From JBFWIL01 sp050256015 (lineage in GTDB: Bacteria > Bacteroidota > Bacteroidia > Bacteroidales > Prolixibacteraceae), in NCBI GenBank assembly GCA_050256015.1, contig JBFWIL010000127.1, positions 1-7,518 on the forward strand: DNA of 7,518 nucleotides. The letters are read 5' to 3'. Each line of letters opens with the position of its first letter. Within the stretch, counting starts at the first letter, position 1. This document shows positions 5,308-7,518 of this stretch, piece after piece. A model generated the notes under the pieces. That model ran no database searches. It worked only from the letters and a program-made list of their open reading frames with translations, and had not been told where the DNA came from. The translations under genes were made by a program, and so were the position numbers.

Positions 5308-7248
5308 GTGAACGAATACAGATCCATATTGTCAGGATATTGGGGTTATACCGGATTCCGGCCCCTGCAGGAAGAAATTATCCGTTCCGTCGCTGCGGGA
5401 AAGGACACGCTGGGCTTGATGCCGACCGGCGGAGGAAAGTCAGTTACCTTTCAGGTCTATTCCCTTTCCCGTCCTGGTATCTGTCTGGTAATTACCCCTC
5501 TGATCTCACTGATGAAGGATCAGGTAGAGAACCTCCGGAAAAAGGGAATCCGGGCTCTGGCCGTTCATTCGGGCATGACCCGGCAGGAAGTAAAGCTGAC
5601 CTTTGACAGTGCCGCATGGGGAGACTACAAATTTCTCTACCTTTCTCCCGAACGTATGGTCACGGAACGCTTCCGGGAAAGGCTTCCCCGTCTGGATGTA
5701 AACCTGATCGTGGTGGATGAGGCTCACTGCATTTCGCAGTGGGGATATGATTTCCGGCCTTCCTACCTGCGCATCCGCGAACTCCGGGATCTTTTGCCAG
5801 GAGTTAATGTGCTGGCCCTGACGGCCACAGCTACTCCGGAAGTGGTTGGTGACATACAGAAACAACTCCGTTTTCCGCAGAAGAATGTGCTGAGAACAAG
5901 CTTTTTCCGGGAGAACCTGAGTTATCTGGTACGCCGGCGGGAGGACCGGCTCCCGTATCTGCTTCAGTCGGTGCGGAAGGCTTCGGGCAGTGGCATTGTG
6001 TATGTCAGGACCAGGAAGATGAGTCGCGAACTGGCTGATTTTCTGAAAAAGAACGGGCAGTCGGCCGACTATTATCATGCCGGACTGTCGGGTGCCGTTC
6101 GTTCCCGGAAACAGGAAGACTGGAAAACGGGGAAGACCCGGATAATCGTGGCCACCAATGCTTTTGGCATGGGCATTGACAAGCCCGATGTCCGTTTTGT
6201 CATTCATGTCGGACCGCCGGATTCTCCGGAAGCTTATTTCCAGGAGGCCGGACGTGCCGGACGTGACGGTAAAAAGGCTTTTGCCGTACTGATAAGCGGT
6301 AAAGCGGACGAACTGGCCCTGAAAAAAAGACTGGAAAAAGCCTTTCCTGCCCGGGAAGTGGTCAGAAAGGTTTATCTTTCGCTGGGCAATTATTTTCAAC
6401 TTGCCGTGGGCTACGGACGGGAGCAGATCTTTGATTTCAATCTGGCCGATTTTGCGGGAGCTTACAATTTGTCTGTAAATGCAGTGCTGAACAGTCTGAA
6501 AATTCTTCAGCGCGAAGGTTATCTGGAACTTACCGAGGAGCTGGACAATCCATCCCGGATTCATTTTACCGTCGACCGGGATGATCTGTATCGTTTTCAG
6601 GTGGCCAATGCTTCCTTTGACGGTTTCATCAAGTTGCTGTTGCGCTCATACAGCGGGCTGTTTACCAATTATGTGGGGATTGATGAAGACATGCTGGCCA
6701 AAAGGGCAGCCGTACCTGTCGACACGGTTTATCGTTATCTCAATCTGTTGAACAGCAATAAGATTATCCATTATATTCCCCGAAAAAAAGCGCCTTACAT
6801 TATCTTTACCCGGGAACGGCTGGCTCCTGAACGCATCCGGATATCTAGGGAAAACTACACGGACCGGAAACAGGATGCCCGGAGGCGTATGGAAGCGATG
6901 ATTCGTTATATGCGTGAGGGGATGGAATGCCGTAGCCGTCTGCTGCTGTCTTATTTCGGGGAAAGAGATTCCCCGCGATGCGGGAAATGCGACACTTGTC
7001 TTTCCCTCAGGGAATTGCCGCTCACTGCAGGCGAATTTAACCGTATCTGTCTGATGTTAAAGGAATCGTTGCAGAAAGCCAGCCTGTTTGAAGAGCTCAT
7101 CTTCCGGACAGATGAAGATGAAGAAAAGCTGATCGGGCTCATTCGCTGGCTTATTGATCACGGGAAGATTGTTCACCGCGTTGACAACCGGCTCGAATGG
7201 AAAGAACTTCCGGAACAGCAGGAAAACAGCAGCGCAAATCCGGATTGA
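5308..7248 (+). CDS. recQ: RecQ family ATP-dependent DNA helicase (Bacteroidetes type, no HRDC)
   Basis: A superfamily 2, 3'-5' DNA helicase of 646 residues acting in recombination repair and replication restart. Counting from the GTG start, motif 0 is YWGYTGFRPLQEEI (11-24), the Walker A PTGGGKS (39-45), motif Ia ITPLISLMKDQ (62-72), DEAH at 137-140 followed by the RecQ aromatic loop CISQWGYDFRPS, TATAT (172-176), motif V ATNAFGMGIDKPDVR (282-296) and the arginine-finger motif VI QEAGRAGRDG (312-321). The four zinc cysteines are at 541, 558, 561 and 564 (C-x16-C-x2-C-x2-C). Unlike E. coli RecQ, about 220 residues with winged-helix-like segments separate motif VI from the zinc site, and no HRDC domain follows; the last ~80 residues look like another small winged helix. 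The frame is open to a TTG at 5272, but related proteins begin M-N-x-Y-x-x-I-L-x-x-YWGY, which places the start at GTG 5308. It is divergent from the surA operon and has no visible terminator before the next gene. Confidence 0.94.
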   Translation: MNEYRSILSGYWGYTGFRPLQEEIIRSVAAGKDTLGLMPTGGGKSVTFQVYSLSRPGICLVITPLISLMKDQVENLRKKGIRALAVHSGMTRQEVKLTFDSAAWGDYKFLYLSPERMVTERFRERLPRLDVNLIVVDEAHCISQWGYDFRPSYLRIRELRDLLPGVNVLALTATATPEVVGDIQKQLRFPQKNVLRTSFFRENLSYLVRRREDRLPYLLQSVRKASGSGIVYVRTRKMSRELADFLKKNGQSADYYHAGLSGAVRSRKQEDWKTGKTRIIVATNAFGMGIDKPDVRFVIHVGPPDSPEAYFQEAGRAGRDGKKAFAVLISGKADELALKKRLEKAFPAREVVRKVYLSLGNYFQLAVGYGREQIFDFNLADFAGAYNLSVNAVLNSLKILQREGYLELTEELDNPSRIHFTVDRDDLYRFQVANASFDGFIKLLLRSYSGLFTNYVGIDEDMLAKRAAVPVDTVYRYLNLLNSNKIIHYIPRKKAPYIIFTRERLAPERIRISRENYTDRKQDARRRMEAMIRYMREGMECRSRLLLSYFGERDSPRCGKCDTCLSLRELPLTAGEFNRICLMLKESLQKASLFEELIFRTDEDEEKLIGLIRWLIDHGKIVHRVDNRLEWKELPEQQENSSANPD

Positions 7249-7271
7249 GCCGCATTTCCTGAAAAAATCAT

Positions 7272-7279
7272 TACTTTTG
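7272..7279 (+). promoter_or_regulatory. Candidate -7 promoter element for the DUF5063 gene
   Basis: TACTTTTG matches TAnnTTTG at every fixed position and ends 17 nt before the ATG at 7297. The nearest upstream TTG (7245-7247) is about 24 bp away, longer than the usual spacing, so the -33 box is unsupported. With no terminator between recQ and this gene, read-through from recQ is also likely. Confidence 0.45.
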
Positions 7280-7296
7280 CTTCACAAAGAAAGCTT

Positions 7297-7518
7297 ATGA
7301 CAGAAGAGGAATTGAATCCGGTTGTTTATTCCCGGGAGGTACTGGAATTTGTCACCGTAGCCAATGCATACTGCCAGTTCGTGGAAGAAGCAGGCAGGGG
7401 GGAGGCACGTGGTATGCTGGATAAGGCTCGCAAACTGCTCCCGCTGCTTTATTTAAAGTCCTGTGTTATTCCCGCTTTTGAAAGCACGGAAGAACTGGTT
7501 CCCGGAAAGTTTGTAACT
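7297..7518 (+). CDS. DUF5063 domain protein, N-terminal fragment (cut by window edge)
   Basis: Seventy-four codons are open from the ATG at 7297 to the right edge. The translation begins MTEEELNPVVYSREVLEFVT, continues VANAYCQFVEEA, then KARKLLPLLYLKSCVIPAFE and ELVPGKFVT. The opening 'NP.VYS..V.EFVTVA...C.F.E' followed by 'LLPLLYLK....P' is the pattern of the DUF5063 family found in Bacteroidales, a cytoplasmic helical protein of unknown function. It has no signal peptide. It lies 48 nt after recQ in the same orientation, with a promoter-like element between. The family call rests on recall of the pattern and on this N-terminal part only. Confidence 0.75.
   Translation, partial: MTEEELNPVVYSREVLEFVTVANAYCQFVEEAGRGEARGMLDKARKLLPLLYLKSCVIPAFESTEELVPGKFVT

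Noticed and set aside
5506..6564. Minus-strand 352-codon open frame
   Set aside because: It is antisense to the conserved helicase core of recQ and shows no domain of its own.
1..7518. Mobile element, CRISPR array, tRNA/rRNA or defence system
   Set aside because: No transposase, integrase, terminal inverted repeats, spaced direct-repeat array, cloverleaf sequence or defence-type gene was seen; all genes are housekeeping or conserved Bacteroidota families.

Overview
The window reads as ordinary chromosomal housekeeping DNA from a member of the Bacteroidota, most likely Bacteroidales. The reasons are the OstA-like/SurA/lipoprotein gene cluster, the DUF2795 and DUF5063 proteins, a RecQ of the Bacteroidetes-type architecture, several perfect matches to the Bacteroidetes -7 promoter element (TAnnTTTG), and poor Shine-Dalgarno sequences. 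No mobile element, CRISPR array, tRNA, rRNA or phage gene was seen. The DNA is unusually rich in the tetranucleotide CCGG.

Layout, left to right. Positions 1-195 hold the 5' end of recG on the minus strand, running off the left edge. A 182-bp divergent region with a strong inverted repeat follows. A PduO-type cob(I)alamin adenosyltransferase (378-944, plus) ends at a compact hairpin terminator, which overlaps a promoter-like element for a small acidic DUF2795 protein (1105-1326, plus). That gene ends at a textbook intrinsic terminator (1348-1376). Convergent to it, on the minus strand, is a tightly packed three-gene unit read from right to left: a lipoprotein related to the SurA/PpiC chaperones (5168-4317), a SurA-like periplasmic chaperone (4310-2958) and an OstA/LptA-like protein (2957-1425). 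Gaps are 6 and 0 nt, so co-transcription is very likely. A 139-bp divergent region separates this operon from recQ (5308-7248, plus), followed by the 5' end of a DUF5063 gene (7297 to the right edge).

Functionally there are three themes: DNA repair helicases (recG, recQ) at both sides, corrinoid activation, and an outer-membrane biogenesis operon. In that operon a tethered and a soluble chaperone would serve outer-membrane proteins, and the OstA-like protein would form part of a periplasmic lipopolysaccharide bridge. I did not find a clearly novel system. The points most worth a second look are the 29-residue repeat architecture of the OstA-like protein, the split of active-site histidines between the two parvulin domains of the SurA homologue, the inverted repeat upstream of the adenosyltransferase, and the CCGG excess.
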